Shown here: one piece after another, positions 16,550 through 25,753 of the stretch
How the letters are laid out: each line of letters starts with the position of its first letter
How positions within the stretch are numbered: the first letter of the stretch is position 1
DNA from: Streptomyces sp. MUM 2J
GTDB taxonomy: Bacteria; Actinomycetota; Actinomycetes; Streptomycetales; Streptomycetaceae
Direction of reading: 5' to 3'
Assembly (NCBI RefSeq): GCF_022414535.1
Contig: NZ_JADWYM010000021.1
Coordinates: 57,761-121,760, forward strand
Length of the DNA stretch: 64,000 bases
Position numbers and translations under genes: made by a program
Notes under the pieces: model-generated
What the model was told of the DNA's origin: nothing
The model's database searches: none
What the model saw: the letters and a program-made list of their open reading frames with translations, nothing else

Positions 16550-17221
16550 ATGACGATCCGCGTGATGCTCGTCGACGACCAGGTGCTGCTGCGCACCGGG
16601 TTCCGGATGGTGCTCGCCGCCCAGCCGGACATGGAGGTCGTCGCGGAGGCGGGCGACGGCGTCGAGGCCCTCCAGGTGCTGCGGTCCACCGCCGTCGACG
16701 TCGTGCTGATGGACGTGCGCATGCCGAAACTGGACGGTGTGGAGGCCACCCGCCGGATCTGCTCCGCGCCGGATGCGCCGAAGGTGCTGATCCTGACCAC
16801 CTTCGACCTCGACGAGTACGCCTTCTCCGGGCTGAAGGCGGGCGCCTCCGGGTTCATGCTCAAGGACGTGCCGCCCGGCGAACTCCTGGCCGCGATCCGT
16901 GCCGTGCACAGCGGCGACGCGGTCGTCGCCCCGTCCACCACGCGCCGTCTGCTGGACCGGTTCGCGCCGATGCTGCCCGCCACCGGCCAGGAGCCCCGCC
17001 ACAAGGAGCTGGACCGGCTGACCGACCGCGAGCGCGAGGTCATGGTCCTGGTCGCGCAGGGCCTGTCCAACGGCGAGATCGCGGGCCGCCTGGTGCTGTC
17101 CGAGGCGACGGTCAAGACGCACGTGGGCCGCATCCTGACCAAACTCGCCCTCCGGGACCGGGTCCAGGTGGTCGTCCTCGCCTACGAGACGGGCCTCGTA
17201 CGGGCCGGCGGACACGGCTGA
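16550..17221 (+). CDS. Response regulator, NarL/LuxR family
   Basis: A 223-residue DNA-binding regulator. The receiver domain has the acidic pocket (Asp9, Asp10), phosphoacceptor Asp55 in LMDVRMP, and the conserved Lys in FMLKDVPP. The LuxR-type helix-turn-helix is at about 155-215 (LTDREREVMVLVAQGLSNGEIAGRLVLSEATVKTHVGRI). A GGAAGAGGA ribosome site precedes the ATG. It pairs with the kinase immediately upstream; targets are unknown. The 265-base gap to the convergent aldolase gene holds only GC-rich inverted repeats. Confidence 0.93.
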   Translation: MTIRVMLVDDQVLLRTGFRMVLAAQPDMEVVAEAGDGVEALQVLRSTAVDVVLMDVRMPKLDGVEATRRICSAPDAPKVLILTTFDLDEYAFSGLKAGASGFMLKDVPPGELLAAIRAVHSGDAVVAPSTTRRLLDRFAPMLPATGQEPRHKELDRLTDREREVMVLVAQGLSNGEIAGRLVLSEATVKTHVGRILTKLALRDRVQVVVLAYETGLVRAGGHG

Positions 17222-17486
17222 CCGGAGGCCGCGCCGTCGGGAGGGACGCCGTGCGGCGGCTCGACCACGCCTGGGCGGCTGAACGGGGCGGGAGTGCGAC
17301 GAGCTGTCCGTGGACCAGCCGGTCGGCGGTCCCGGAGACCGCCGACCGGATCGCCGTTCCGGCCGGCCCGCGGCCGGTGCCCCGCGCCGAGGGCGGGTGC
17401 GGACCCGGCTCCGGCAGGAAGGGTGGGCCCGGGGCGCATCCGGCGCGACGGGAGAGTGACGCGGGAACGGCGCCGGCCCGGGCGCG

Positions 17487-18746
17487 TCAGGCTCCCGGGA
17501 TCAGCCGGCGGACGAAGGCGGCGACCGCGGTCCTGACGTCCTCGGCCGTCCACTCCAGGCCCGGCGCCCGTACATACACCTCGGTGCAGGCCAGTCCCGG
17601 TCCCCTGGGGTTCCAGCTGTTGGCGAACAGGGCGGTCCCCGTCTCCTCGACCGTCCGCACCGCCGCCTCGGCGGCGACGTCGGCGTCATAGGGCAGCCAC
17701 ACCTGGAAGTCGTGGGTGTGCGGCACCTCGGGGTGGACGCGTGCCCACGGCACCCCGGCCGCCGCGAACCCGTCGCGCAGCGCCTCGGCGACCACGCGCG
17801 CGTGCGCCACGTACTCGGGCAGCCGCGGCAGCTCCCGGTCCAGCCCGATCAGCGCGGACAGGGCGTCGGGGAACGCCTGGAAGACCTGGCCGCCGTACCG
17901 GTGGCGCCACGCCTTCGCCTCGCCGACGAGCCCCCGTGGGCCCGCCAGGACCGCGCCTCCGAGCCCGTCGAGCGATTTGTACAGCGAGACGTAGACGCTG
18001 TCCGCCAGGCCCGCGATCTCCTCCAGGGACCTGCCGAAGTGGACCGTGGACTCCCACAGGCGGGCCCCGTCGAAGTGCACCACCGCGTCGCGTTCCCGAG
18101 CGGCCTCCACCACCTCGGTCAGCTCCTCCCAGGACGGGAGCACGAAACCCGCCTCCCTGAGGGGGAGTTCCAGCATCAGGGCACCGAAGGGCTCGTCGAA
18201 GTCACGGATCTCGGCGGCGGTCGGCAGCCGGGGCTCGGCCGTGACCGTCACCGGCCGCAGACCGCTCACCTGGCTGAAGGCGTTCCGCTCGTGCACCTCG
18301 GGATGGGAGAGCCCGTGCAGGGCGACGGTCGGGCTGCCGGTGCGGCCCGCCCAGCAGCGCAGGGCGACCTGCTGGGCCATCGTGCCCGTGGGGAAGAACG
18401 CGGCGGCCTCGGTGCCGAGCAGAGTGGCGACCTTCTCCTCCAGTGCCTCCACGACGCCGTCGCCGTAGATGTCCGAGCGCTCGTCGAGGTCGTGCACGTC
18501 TCCTGCCGCGTCCAGCAGCGCCAGCCGTTCGCGGAGCGTGCCCAGGAAGCCGAGGCGGGCGAGCGAGCGCGACGCGGCCCGGCAGGCGGCTATGCGCCGT
18601 TCCCGCAGGTTCTCGTGCCGCCCACCGTCCGGCATCGGGTCCGCCGTCCGGTCGGTGCTGTGCGTCGTCCGGTCCGAAGCCCGGTCCGTCGTCCGGTCCT
18701 GCCGGTGCCCGGCTGCCTGTGGTCCCTGCTGCTCCGTCGCGCTCAT
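17487..18746 (-). CDS. PLP-dependent threonine aldolase / beta-eliminating lyase family protein
   Basis: A fold-type I PLP enzyme of the threonine aldolase group, which cleaves beta-hydroxy amino acids such as threonine to glycine and an aldehyde. Visible landmarks are FFPTGTMAQQ (118-126), the PLP-pairing aspartate in VHFDGARLWES, and the Schiff-base lysine Lys257 in VYVSLYKSLDGLGG. The first 45 residues are a low-complexity Asp-Arg-Thr repeat that is not part of the fold. The start is taken as ATG 18746, seven bases after CATGAT; an ATG at 18758 and a start after the repeat are alternatives. True substrate unknown. Confidence 0.82.
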   Translation of the reverse strand: MSATEQQGPQAAGHRQDRTTDRASDRTTHSTDRTADPMPDGGRHENLRERRIAACRAASRSLARLGFLGTLRERLALLDAAGDVHDLDERSDIYGDGVVEALEEKVATLLGTEAAAFFPTGTMAQQVALRCWAGRTGSPTVALHGLSHPEVHERNAFSQVSGLRPVTVTAEPRLPTAAEIRDFDEPFGALMLELPLREAGFVLPSWEELTEVVEAARERDAVVHFDGARLWESTVHFGRSLEEIAGLADSVYVSLYKSLDGLGGAVLAGPRGLVGEAKAWRHRYGGQVFQAFPDALSALIGLDRELPRLPEYVAHARVVAEALRDGFAAAGVPWARVHPEVPHTHDFQVWLPYDADVAAEAAVRTVEETGTALFANSWNPRGPGLACTEVYVRAPGLEWTAEDVRTAVAAFVRRLIPGA

Positions 18747-18931
18747 GGCCGGGATCATGCCGTGCGGGCGTCCGGGCGCGCACCCGCTTTCGGGGCCCGG
18801 CGCCTGTGCGCGGACGGCGTGTGAACGCCCACAGCCTGTGGACGACCGGACAGCCCCCGAACCGATCGCGTTAACATGACGAGAAATCGTCCGGTACCCG
18901 GAGCGGACTGGAACGGGAAGGCCTCCGTCGC

Positions 18932-19915
18932 GTGAGTACAAGCCAGCAGCCAGATCCCCAGGGCCGCCCCGCGCGGCTCACCGTCGGCGTCGTCGGCGCC
19001 GGCCGAGTCGGCCCCGCACTCGCCGCCTCCCTCCAGCTCGCCGGGCACCGCCCGGTCGCCGTCTCGGGCGTCTCCGACGCCTCCCGGCGGCGTGCCGAGC
19101 TGATGCTTCCGGACGTGCCCCTGGTGGCGCCCGCCGAGGTCCTGGAGCGCGCCGACCTGGTCCTGCTGACCGTCCCCGACGACGCCCTGCCCGGCCTGGT
19201 CACGGGACTGGCCGAGACCGGGGCCGTGCGCCCGGGCCAGCTGCTCGTGCACACCTCCGGGCGGTACGGCACCAAGGTCCTCGACCCGGCCCTGCGGGTG
19301 GGCGCGCTGCCGCTGGCCCTGCACCCGGCGATGACCTTCACCGGCACCCCCGTCGACGTGCAGCGCCTGGCCGGCTGTTCGTTCGGCGTCACCGCCCCCG
19401 AGGAGCTGCGGCTGGCCGCCGAGGCCCTCGTCATCGAGATGGGCGGCGAGCCCGAATGGATCGCCGAGCAGATGCGCCCGCTCTACCACGCGGCCCTGGC
19501 ACTCGGCGCGAACCACCTGGTCACGCTGGTCGCCCAGGCGATGGAACTGCTGCGCGCGGCCGGCGTGGAGGCCCCCGACCGCATGCTCGGCCCCCTGCTC
19601 GGCGCCGCCCTCGACAACGCCCTGCGCTCCGGCGACGCCGCACTGACCGGGCCGGTCGCACGCGGTGACGCCGGCACGGTCGCGGCCCACGTCGAACAGC
19701 TGCGCACCCACTCCCCGCAGACCGTCGCCGGATATCTGGCGATGGCGCGGGCGACCGCCGACCGGGCACTCGCCCACGGCCTGCTGAAACCGGAACTCGC
19801 CGAGGACCTGCTGGGCGTCCTGGCCGACCGCGGCGTCGGCACCGGCCGCGTCAACGGCAGCGACGGCACCGACGGCAGCGACGGCTCCGACGGCTCCGAA
19901 GGGGAAGCCCGATGA
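18932..19915 (+). CDS. Rossmann-fold oxidoreductase with DUF2520 domain, first gene of the pan-nad operon
   Basis: A 327-residue protein with an N-terminal NAD(P)-binding Rossmann motif (GVVGAGRVGPALAASLQLAGH, quoted in part, about residues 19-38) and a C-terminal helical DUF2520 domain. The latter is recognised by the HPAMTF segment and the MRPLYHAALALGANHL stretch. The C-terminus is a Gly-Ser-Asp repeat. The fold resembles 6-phosphogluconate and ketopantoate reductases. It overlaps panC by four bases; in M. tuberculosis the same family precedes panC (Rv3603c). A ketopantoate reductase (PanG-like) role is plausible but inferred from context. The GTG at 18932 has a GGGAAGG site. Confidence 0.82.
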   Translation: MSTSQQPDPQGRPARLTVGVVGAGRVGPALAASLQLAGHRPVAVSGVSDASRRRAELMLPDVPLVAPAEVLERADLVLLTVPDDALPGLVTGLAETGAVRPGQLLVHTSGRYGTKVLDPALRVGALPLALHPAMTFTGTPVDVQRLAGCSFGVTAPEELRLAAEALVIEMGGEPEWIAEQMRPLYHAALALGANHLVTLVAQAMELLRAAGVEAPDRMLGPLLGAALDNALRSGDAALTGPVARGDAGTVAAHVEQLRTHSPQTVAGYLAMARATADRALAHGLLKPELAEDLLGVLADRGVGTGRVNGSDGTDGSDGSDGSEGEAR

Positions 19916-20904
19916 CCACCACCCTGCTGCGCACCGCCGGCGAACTCCACGCACGCACGCGTGCGGGGCGCCGCGCCGTCGTGATGACCATGGGCGCCCT
20001 GCACGAGGGGCACGCCACGCTCGTCCGGTCCGCGCGGGAGATCGCCGGCCCGGACGGCGAGGTCGTGGTCACGGTCTTCGTCAACCCACTGCAGTTCGGC
20101 GCGGGCGAGGACCTCGACCGCTACCCACGCACGCTGGAGGCCGACCTGAAGGTCGCCGAGCAGGCCGGTGCCGACGCCGTCTTCGCACCCTCCGCGGAGG
20201 AGGTCTACCCGGGCGGCGAGCCGCAGGTCCGCATCAGCGCCGGGCCCATGGGCGAGCGACTGGAGGGCGCCTTCCGCCCCGGCCACTTCGACGGCATGCT
20301 CACCGTCGTCGCCAAGCTGCTCCACCTGACCCGCCCCGACGTGGCCCTGTTCGGGCAGAAGGACGCCCAGCAACTGGCGCTGATCCGCCGCATGGTGCGG
20401 GACCTGAACTTCGGCGTGGAGATCGTGGGCGTCCCCACCGTGCGCGAGGAGGACGGCCTGGCCCTGTCCAGCCGTAACCGCTACCTGTCCGCGCAGGAAC
20501 GGCGCACCGCGCTCGCGCTGTCCGGCGCGCTCTTCGCGGGCCGGGACCGGCACGCGGCGCAGGAGGCGCTGCGGGCACGCGCGCGTGAGGTGCCGGCCAC
20601 CCACGCGCGTGCCGAGGCACTCAGCGCCCTCGGCGAGTCCCGCGCCGCCGCCGACGCGCACGCCGTGGCGAAGGCGTCCCCGGGCGGACCGGCGGCCGTG
20701 CGTGCCGCGGCCCGTACGGTCCTCGACGACGCCGCTCGCCTGAACCCGCCGCTCGAACTGGACTACCTCGCGCTCGTCGACCCGTCCGACTTCACCGAGC
20801 TCGGGGACGACTTCACCGGCGAGGCCGTCCTCGCCGTCGCCGCCCGGGTCGGGGCGACCCGGCTGATCGACAACCTCCCCCTCACCTTCGGAGCCGCCTC
20901 GTGA
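19912..20904 (+). CDS. panC: Pantoate-beta-alanine ligase PanC
   Basis: ATP-dependent condensation of pantoate and beta-alanine to pantothenate. The nucleotidyltransferase-fold signatures are MGALHEGH (27-34), FVNPLQFG, RPGHFDGMLTVVAKL, FGQKDAQQ and LSSRN. It is 330 residues, longer than the usual 280-310 because of an Ala-rich insertion after about residue 215. Start and stop codons overlap both neighbours (ATGA and GTGA), so it is coupled to the DUF2520 gene and nadB. There is no panD here, unlike in mycobacteria. Confidence 0.96.
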   Translation: MTTTLLRTAGELHARTRAGRRAVVMTMGALHEGHATLVRSAREIAGPDGEVVVTVFVNPLQFGAGEDLDRYPRTLEADLKVAEQAGADAVFAPSAEEVYPGGEPQVRISAGPMGERLEGAFRPGHFDGMLTVVAKLLHLTRPDVALFGQKDAQQLALIRRMVRDLNFGVEIVGVPTVREEDGLALSSRNRYLSAQERRTALALSGALFAGRDRHAAQEALRARAREVPATHARAEALSALGESRAAADAHAVAKASPGGPAAVRAAARTVLDDAARLNPPLELDYLALVDPSDFTELGDDFTGEAVLAVAARVGATRLIDNLPLTFGAAS

Positions 20905-22667
20905 CCAGCACAGGCATACGACTGCACGCGCCCGCGCCCGGGTGGTCCATCGACGCCGACGTCGTGGTCGTCGGCTCCGGCGTGGCCGGTCTCACCGCGG
21001 CGCTGCGCTGCGAGGCGGCCGGGCTGAACACCGTCGTCGTCACCAAGGCCCGCCTCGACGACGGCTCCACGCGCTGGGCCCAGGGCGGCATCGCCGCGGC
21101 GCTGGGCGAGGGCGACACCCCCGAGCAGCACCTCGACGACACGCTGGTGGCGGGCGCGGGCCTGTGCGACGCCGACGCGGTGCGCATCCTGGTCACCGAG
21201 GGCCCCGACGCCGTACGGCGGCTGATGGCGACCGGCGCCCGCTTCGACGAGTCCTCGGCCGGGGGCCTGGACCTGACCCGTGAGGGCGGCCACCACCGCC
21301 GCCGCATCGCACACGCCGGCGGCGACGCGACCGGCGCGGAGGTGTCCCGCGCGCTCGTCGAAGCCGTACGCGCGGCCGGGGAGGGCGAGCGCGGCGCGCT
21401 CCCGGACACGGAGGGCGGCGGACCGCGGGCGGGACTGCGCACGATCGAGAACGCGCTCGTGCTGGACCTGCTCACCGACGCCGACGGCCGCACGGCCGGC
21501 GTCACCCTGCACGTGATGGGCGAGGGCCAGCACGACGGTGTGGGCGCCGTGCACGCCCCCGCGGTGGTCCTCGCCACCGGCGGCATGGGGCAGGTGTTCT
21601 CAGCGACCACCAACCCCTCCGTGTCGACCGGCGACGGAGTGGCGCTGGCCCTGCGCGCGGGCGCGGAGGTCTCCGACCTCGAGTTCGTGCAGTTCCACCC
21701 GACGGTGCTCTTCCTGGGACCGGACGTCGAGGGCCAGCAACCGCTGGTCTCCGAGGCGGTACGCGGCGAGGGCGCCCACCTGGTCGACGCCGACGGCGTG
21801 CGTTTCATGGTCGGGCAGCACGAGCTGGCCGAACTCGCCCCCCGGGACGTCGTCGCCAAGGGCATCCTGCGCCGCATGCAGCAGCAGGACGCCGAGCACA
21901 TGTTCCTCGACGCCCGCCACTTCGGCGCCGGGATGTGGGAGCACCGCTTCCCGACCATCCTCGCCGCCTGCCGCGCCCACGGCATCGACCCCGTCCACGA
22001 GCCGATCCCGATCGCCCCGGCCGCCCACTACGCCTCCGGCGGCGTGCGCACCGACTCCCACGGCCGTACGACCGTGCCCGGCCTGTACGCGTGCGGCGAG
22101 GTCGCCTGCACCGGCGTGCACGGCGCGAACCGGCTCGCCTCCAACTCCCTCCTGGAGGGCCTGGTCTACGCCGAGCGCATCGCCGACGACATCGCGGCGG
22201 CGCACGCCGGGAGCGGCCTGCACGCGCGCGTGCCGCAGCCGGTGCCCCATCCGGAGCGGCCCGCGCACCCGCTGCTCGCGCCGGAGACGCGGTTCGCCGT
22301 CCAGCGGATCATGGCCAACGGCGCGGGAGTGCTGCGCTCCGCCGCATCGCTCCGGCAGGCCGCCGACCGGCTCCAGCAGCTGCACACCGACGCCCGCGAC
22401 GCGCTGGAGGAGAACGGCAAGACCGCCGAGCCGGGAGTGGACACCTGGGAGGCCACCAACCTCCTGTGCGTGGCCCGCGCCCTGGTCGCCGCGGCGAGCG
22501 CGCGCGGGGAGACCCGCGGCTGCCACTGGCGCGAGGACCTGCCGGACCGCGACGATGACCACTGGCGCCGCCACATCGTCGTACGGCTGAACCCGGACCG
22601 CACCCTGGCCGTGCACTCCACGGACTCCGCCGACTTCCCCCCGACCCAGCGTCCCCAGGAGCAGTGA
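20901..22667 (+). CDS. nadB: L-aspartate oxidase NadB
   Basis: FAD-dependent oxidation of L-aspartate to iminoaspartate, the first step of de novo NAD synthesis. It has the FAD dinucleotide motif VVGSGVAGLTAA (23-34), the active-site segments FVQFHPT, RGEGAHLVD and RPAAHY-equivalent APAAHYASGGV, and the C-terminal FAD-binding LYACGEVACTGVHGANRLASNSL region. The length of 588 residues includes an extended C-terminal helical domain. The GTG start overlaps the panC stop. nadA is not in this window. Confidence 0.95.
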   Translation: MTSTGIRLHAPAPGWSIDADVVVVGSGVAGLTAALRCEAAGLNTVVVTKARLDDGSTRWAQGGIAAALGEGDTPEQHLDDTLVAGAGLCDADAVRILVTEGPDAVRRLMATGARFDESSAGGLDLTREGGHHRRRIAHAGGDATGAEVSRALVEAVRAAGEGERGALPDTEGGGPRAGLRTIENALVLDLLTDADGRTAGVTLHVMGEGQHDGVGAVHAPAVVLATGGMGQVFSATTNPSVSTGDGVALALRAGAEVSDLEFVQFHPTVLFLGPDVEGQQPLVSEAVRGEGAHLVDADGVRFMVGQHELAELAPRDVVAKGILRRMQQQDAEHMFLDARHFGAGMWEHRFPTILAACRAHGIDPVHEPIPIAPAAHYASGGVRTDSHGRTTVPGLYACGEVACTGVHGANRLASNSLLEGLVYAERIADDIAAAHAGSGLHARVPQPVPHPERPAHPLLAPETRFAVQRIMANGAGVLRSAASLRQAADRLQQLHTDARDALEENGKTAEPGVDTWEATNLLCVARALVAAASARGETRGCHWREDLPDRDDDHWRRHIVVRLNPDRTLAVHSTDSADFPPTQRPQEQ

Positions 22668-23641
22668 CAGAAGTGAGCAACGACCTTCCCCTCGTCCCGA
22701 GCGGCGGCTGCGGCGACGGCTGCGGCTGCGGCGACGGCGAGGAGTACCTGGAGTGCGGGCTCGACCCCGCGCTCGCGCAGCTCCTGGCCGACGCCGGACT
22801 CGACCCCGTGGAGGTCGAGGACCTCGCCAACGTGGCCGTCCAGGAGGACCTCGACCACGGTGTGGACGTGACGACCGTCGCGACCATCCCCGAGGACGCG
22901 GTCGCCACCGCCGACTTCGTCGCCCGGGAGGCGGGCGTCGCGGCCGGTCTGCGGGTCGCCGAGGCGGTCCTGTCCGTGGTGTGCACCGACGAGTTCGAGG
23001 TCGAGCGGCACGTCGAGGACGGCGACCGGGTGGAGGCCGGACAGAAGCTGCTGTCCGTCACCTCGCGCACCCGCGACCTGCTCACCGCCGAGCGCAGCGC
23101 TCTGAACATCCTGTGCCGTCTGTCGGGCATCGCCACCGCCACCCGCGCGTGGGCGGACGCCCTGGAGGGCACCGGGGCGCGTGTGCGTGACACCCGCAAG
23201 ACGACCCCGGGGCTGCGCTCCCTGGAGAAGTTCGCCGTGCGTTGCGGCGGCGGCGTCAACCACCGCATGTCGCTGTCCGACGCGGCCCTGGTGAAGGACA
23301 ACCACGTGGTCGCCGCGGGCGGCGTCGCCCAGGCCTTCAAAGCGGTACGGGAGGCCTTCCCGGAGGTCCCGATCGAGGTCGAGGTCGACACGCTGCACCA
23401 GCTGCGTGAGGTCGTCGAGGCCGGCGCGGACCTGATCCTGCTGGACAACTTCACGCCCGGCGAGTGCGAGGAGGCCGTCGCGCTCGTGGACGGGCGGGCG
23501 CTGCTGGAGGCGTCGGGCCGGCTGACGCTGCAGACCGCCCGCGCGTACGCCGACACGGGCGTCGGCTTCCTCGCCGTAGGCGCCCTGACCCACTCGTCGC
23601 CGATCCTCGACATCGGCCTGGACCTGCGCGAGGCGGAGTAA
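22664..23641 (+). CDS. nadC: Nicotinate-nucleotide pyrophosphorylase NadC
   Basis: Converts quinolinate and PRPP to nicotinate mononucleotide with loss of CO2. Family motifs are ERSALNILCRLSGIAT, RDTRKTTPGLR, KFAVRCGGGVNHR, KDNH and EVEVDTL. At 325 residues it carries an N-terminal extension unusual for the family, containing the Cys/Gly-rich GGCGDGCGCGDG with Cys16, Cys20, Cys22 and then Cys31. The GTG at 22664 overlaps the nadB stop (GTGA); a second GTG at 22673 is possible. Translation appears coupled along the whole operon. Confidence 0.94.
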   Translation: MTEVSNDLPLVPSGGCGDGCGCGDGEEYLECGLDPALAQLLADAGLDPVEVEDLANVAVQEDLDHGVDVTTVATIPEDAVATADFVAREAGVAAGLRVAEAVLSVVCTDEFEVERHVEDGDRVEAGQKLLSVTSRTRDLLTAERSALNILCRLSGIATATRAWADALEGTGARVRDTRKTTPGLRSLEKFAVRCGGGVNHRMSLSDAALVKDNHVVAAGGVAQAFKAVREAFPEVPIEVEVDTLHQLREVVEAGADLILLDNFTPGECEEAVALVDGRALLEASGRLTLQTARAYADTGVGFLAVGALTHSSPILDIGLDLREAE

Positions 23642-23646
23642 CAGCC

Positions 23647-24444
23647 ATGCTCCTCACGATCGACGTCGGGAACACGCACACCGTTCTGGGCCTCTTCGAC
23701 GGTGAGGACATCGTCGAGCACTGGCGCATCTCCACGGACGCGCGCCGCACCGCCGACGAGCTGGCGGTGCTGCTCCAGGGCCTGATGGGCATGCATCCGC
23801 TGCTCGGCGACGAGCTGGGCGACGGCATCGACGGCATCGCGATCTGCGCGACCGTTCCGTCGGTGCTGCACGAGCTGCGCGAGGTGACGCGCCGCTACTA
23901 CGGCGACGTACCGGCCGTCCTCGTGGAGCCGGGCGTGAAGACCGGCGTGCCGATCCTGACCGACAACCCCAAGGAGGTCGGCGCCGACCGCATCATCAAC
24001 GCCGTCGCGGCCGTCGACCTGTACGGCGGGCCGGCGATCGTCGTCGACTTCGGCACGGCGACGACGTTCGACGCGGTCAGCGCGCGCGGGGAGTACGTCG
24101 GCGGTGTCATCGCGCCCGGCATCGAGATCTCCGTCGAGGCGCTGGGGGTCAAGGGCGCCCAGCTGCGGAAGATCGAGGTGGCCCGGCCGCGGAGCGTGAT
24201 CGGCAAGAACACCGTCGAGGCGATGCAGGCCGGCATCGTCTACGGGTTCGCCGGCCAGGTCGACGGCGTCGTCAGCCGGATGGCGCGCGAGCTCGCCGAC
24301 GACCCCGGCGACGTGACCGTGATCGCCACCGGCGGTCTGGCCCCGATGGTGCTGGGCGAGTCCACGGTGATCGACGAGCACGAGCCGTGGCTGACGCTCG
24401 TCGGCCTGCGCCTGGTCTACGAGCGGAACGTGTCCCGCATGTGA
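23647..24444 (+). CDS. coaX: Type III pantothenate kinase CoaX
   Basis: Phosphorylates pantothenate, the first step from pantothenate to coenzyme A. It belongs to the ASKHA superfamily: DVGNTHT (6-12) is the phosphate-1 loop, GADRIINAVAA and the FGTATTFD segment are typical of type III enzymes, and IATGGLAP is near the C-terminus. Its 265 residues are normal for the family. It starts five bases after the nadC stop. Finding panC and coaX in the same operon links synthesis and activation of pantothenate with NAD synthesis. Confidence 0.95.
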   Translation: MLLTIDVGNTHTVLGLFDGEDIVEHWRISTDARRTADELAVLLQGLMGMHPLLGDELGDGIDGIAICATVPSVLHELREVTRRYYGDVPAVLVEPGVKTGVPILTDNPKEVGADRIINAVAAVDLYGGPAIVVDFGTATTFDAVSARGEYVGGVIAPGIEISVEALGVKGAQLRKIEVARPRSVIGKNTVEAMQAGIVYGFAGQVDGVVSRMARELADDPGDVTVIATGGLAPMVLGESTVIDEHEPWLTLVGLRLVYERNVSRM

Positions 24445-24814
24445 GTGCCGGCCGTCTCGCCCCGGCCCGGGGCACGCGCTGCCGGCGCGTACGCCGGGGC
24501 TGACTCACGTCGTGCGCGGGTGGGCCGTGCGCCGGTGCCGCCCGCCCGGACACCGCGCCGGCCGATGGGCGCCGGGACCGCGTCCGGGACCGCGTTCCGC
24601 CGCCCGGAGGGCCCGGGCGTGTGCCCGACGCCGCCTCGCGAGCCGCCCCGCCCCGGAGTGCGCCCCGGCAGCCCCCGGCCGGTGCGTGTGCGGGCGGGAG
24701 CTGCCGGCGGTGGGACGGCCGGCGCCGTCCAGGCGGGTGGCTCGCCGTGGCACGCCACGCGCCACGCCCGCACCATGTGTCGGGTTTGTCTGATTAGCGC
24801 GTATCGTCGCCTGC
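24445..24814. other. Intergenic region after coaX
   Basis: These 370 bases hold no recognisable gene. A GCCCCGG-C-CCGGGGC inverted repeat at 24459-24473 lies 14 bases after the coaX stop and may contribute to termination. The last 15 bases contain a -10-like TATCGT (24802-24807) seven bases before the next ATG. Confidence 0.5.
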
Positions 24815-25522
24815 ATGCCCACGCCATACGGATCCCGCGGCGGCATGGCGTTCGGCGTGGAGGAGCTGCGTGTGCTCCGCCGCGCCCTCGCCCTCGCCCT
24901 CCACCCCGCTACCGCCTCAGCCGAGGACGTGCAGGACTGCCTCCGGCTCGCCGAGTCGTTGGACGAGGCGACGCGGGAGGGGGTCAGGCTGCGCGCCTTT
25001 CTCGTGGCCGACCTCGGCCGCTACCGGGCCGCCCTGCCCGGAACCGCCGCCGGCTACCTCACGCTCCTGGAAGAAGCGCTGGGTGCCGCTTACCGGCCGG
25101 TCGCCGACGACCTCGCCGCCCTCCGGGCGCTGCGCGGAAACCCCGTGGCGGCGGCCCTGCTGGAGCGCTGCCAGGCCCTCGCCGAACAGGACGTACGCGA
25201 GCGTCTGGCGCGTGGAACGGCCCGTCGTGGCGACGCCCTCGACATCCCCTCCGTTCCCGCCTCGCGCACGCGCCTGCTGGCCCTTCCGGGCGGCCTCGCG
25301 GCGGGACTGCCCGCCGCCGCGCAGGAAACCGCCGGGCGGCCCGGCGAGGGCGAGGAGCCGCGGCGGAAGCCCTCCGGGAAACCCGTCCGGCCCGCCCCCG
25401 GCCCCGCGGCACCGAAGCCCGAGCCCGCCCGGAAGCCCGTTCCCACACCCGGCGAGGTCTTTCCCCGCCGCAAGCCGACTCCGCCGCCGGAGCAGCCGCC
25501 CCAGCAGCTCGCCGCGGGCTGA
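24815..25522 (+). CDS. Conserved Streptomyces protein of unknown function
   Basis: A 235-residue protein with no domain I can name. Residues 15-120 are predicted helical and leucine/alanine-rich (VEELRVLRRALALALHP, DVQDCLRLAESLDEATREGVRLRAFLVADLGRYR, GYLTLLEEAL). The remainder is a Pro/Arg/Lys-rich disordered tail with PKPEPARKP-type repeats. The start lies seven bases after TATCGT with no ribosome site, so the transcript is probably leaderless. No membrane segment is seen. Confidence 0.7.
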   Translation: MPTPYGSRGGMAFGVEELRVLRRALALALHPATASAEDVQDCLRLAESLDEATREGVRLRAFLVADLGRYRAALPGTAAGYLTLLEEALGAAYRPVADDLAALRALRGNPVAAALLERCQALAEQDVRERLARGTARRGDALDIPSVPASRTRLLALPGGLAAGLPAAAQETAGRPGEGEEPRRKPSGKPVRPAPGPAAPKPEPARKPVPTPGEVFPRRKPTPPPEQPPQQLAAG

Positions 25523-25573
25523 TTCGCCCCACCCCGCCCGAAACCCCCCGTCCCGCGTGGCTACTCTTGGGCC

Positions 25574-25753
25574 ATGGACTACGTCTCCGCGCTCGTACCC
25601 CCGCTCGTCATGGCCGTGTTCTTCGTCGGCGTGATCCGGGTGATCGTGAAGACCCAGGGCGGGGCCAACAAGACCAAGGAGGACGCGGCGGTCGACGCCG
25701 AGCTGGCCCGCGCCGAGGGTGCCCGCCAGTCCTCCGCGGGCACCGACGCCTGA
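25574..25753 (+). CDS. Small single-span membrane protein (59 aa)
   Basis: A short frame encodes 59 residues with one strong N-terminal membrane helix (YVSALVPPLVMAVFFVGVI, about 3-21), then a basic linker and a charged, Ala-rich tail. TACTCT (25562-25567) stands six bases before the ATG, the spacing expected for a leaderless message, and codon usage is typical of the genome. Function unknown. Located 51 bases after the preceding hypothetical gene and upstream of the BlaI-type regulator. Confidence 0.7.
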   Translation: MDYVSALVPPLVMAVFFVGVIRVIVKTQGGANKTKEDAAVDAELARAEGARQSSAGTDA

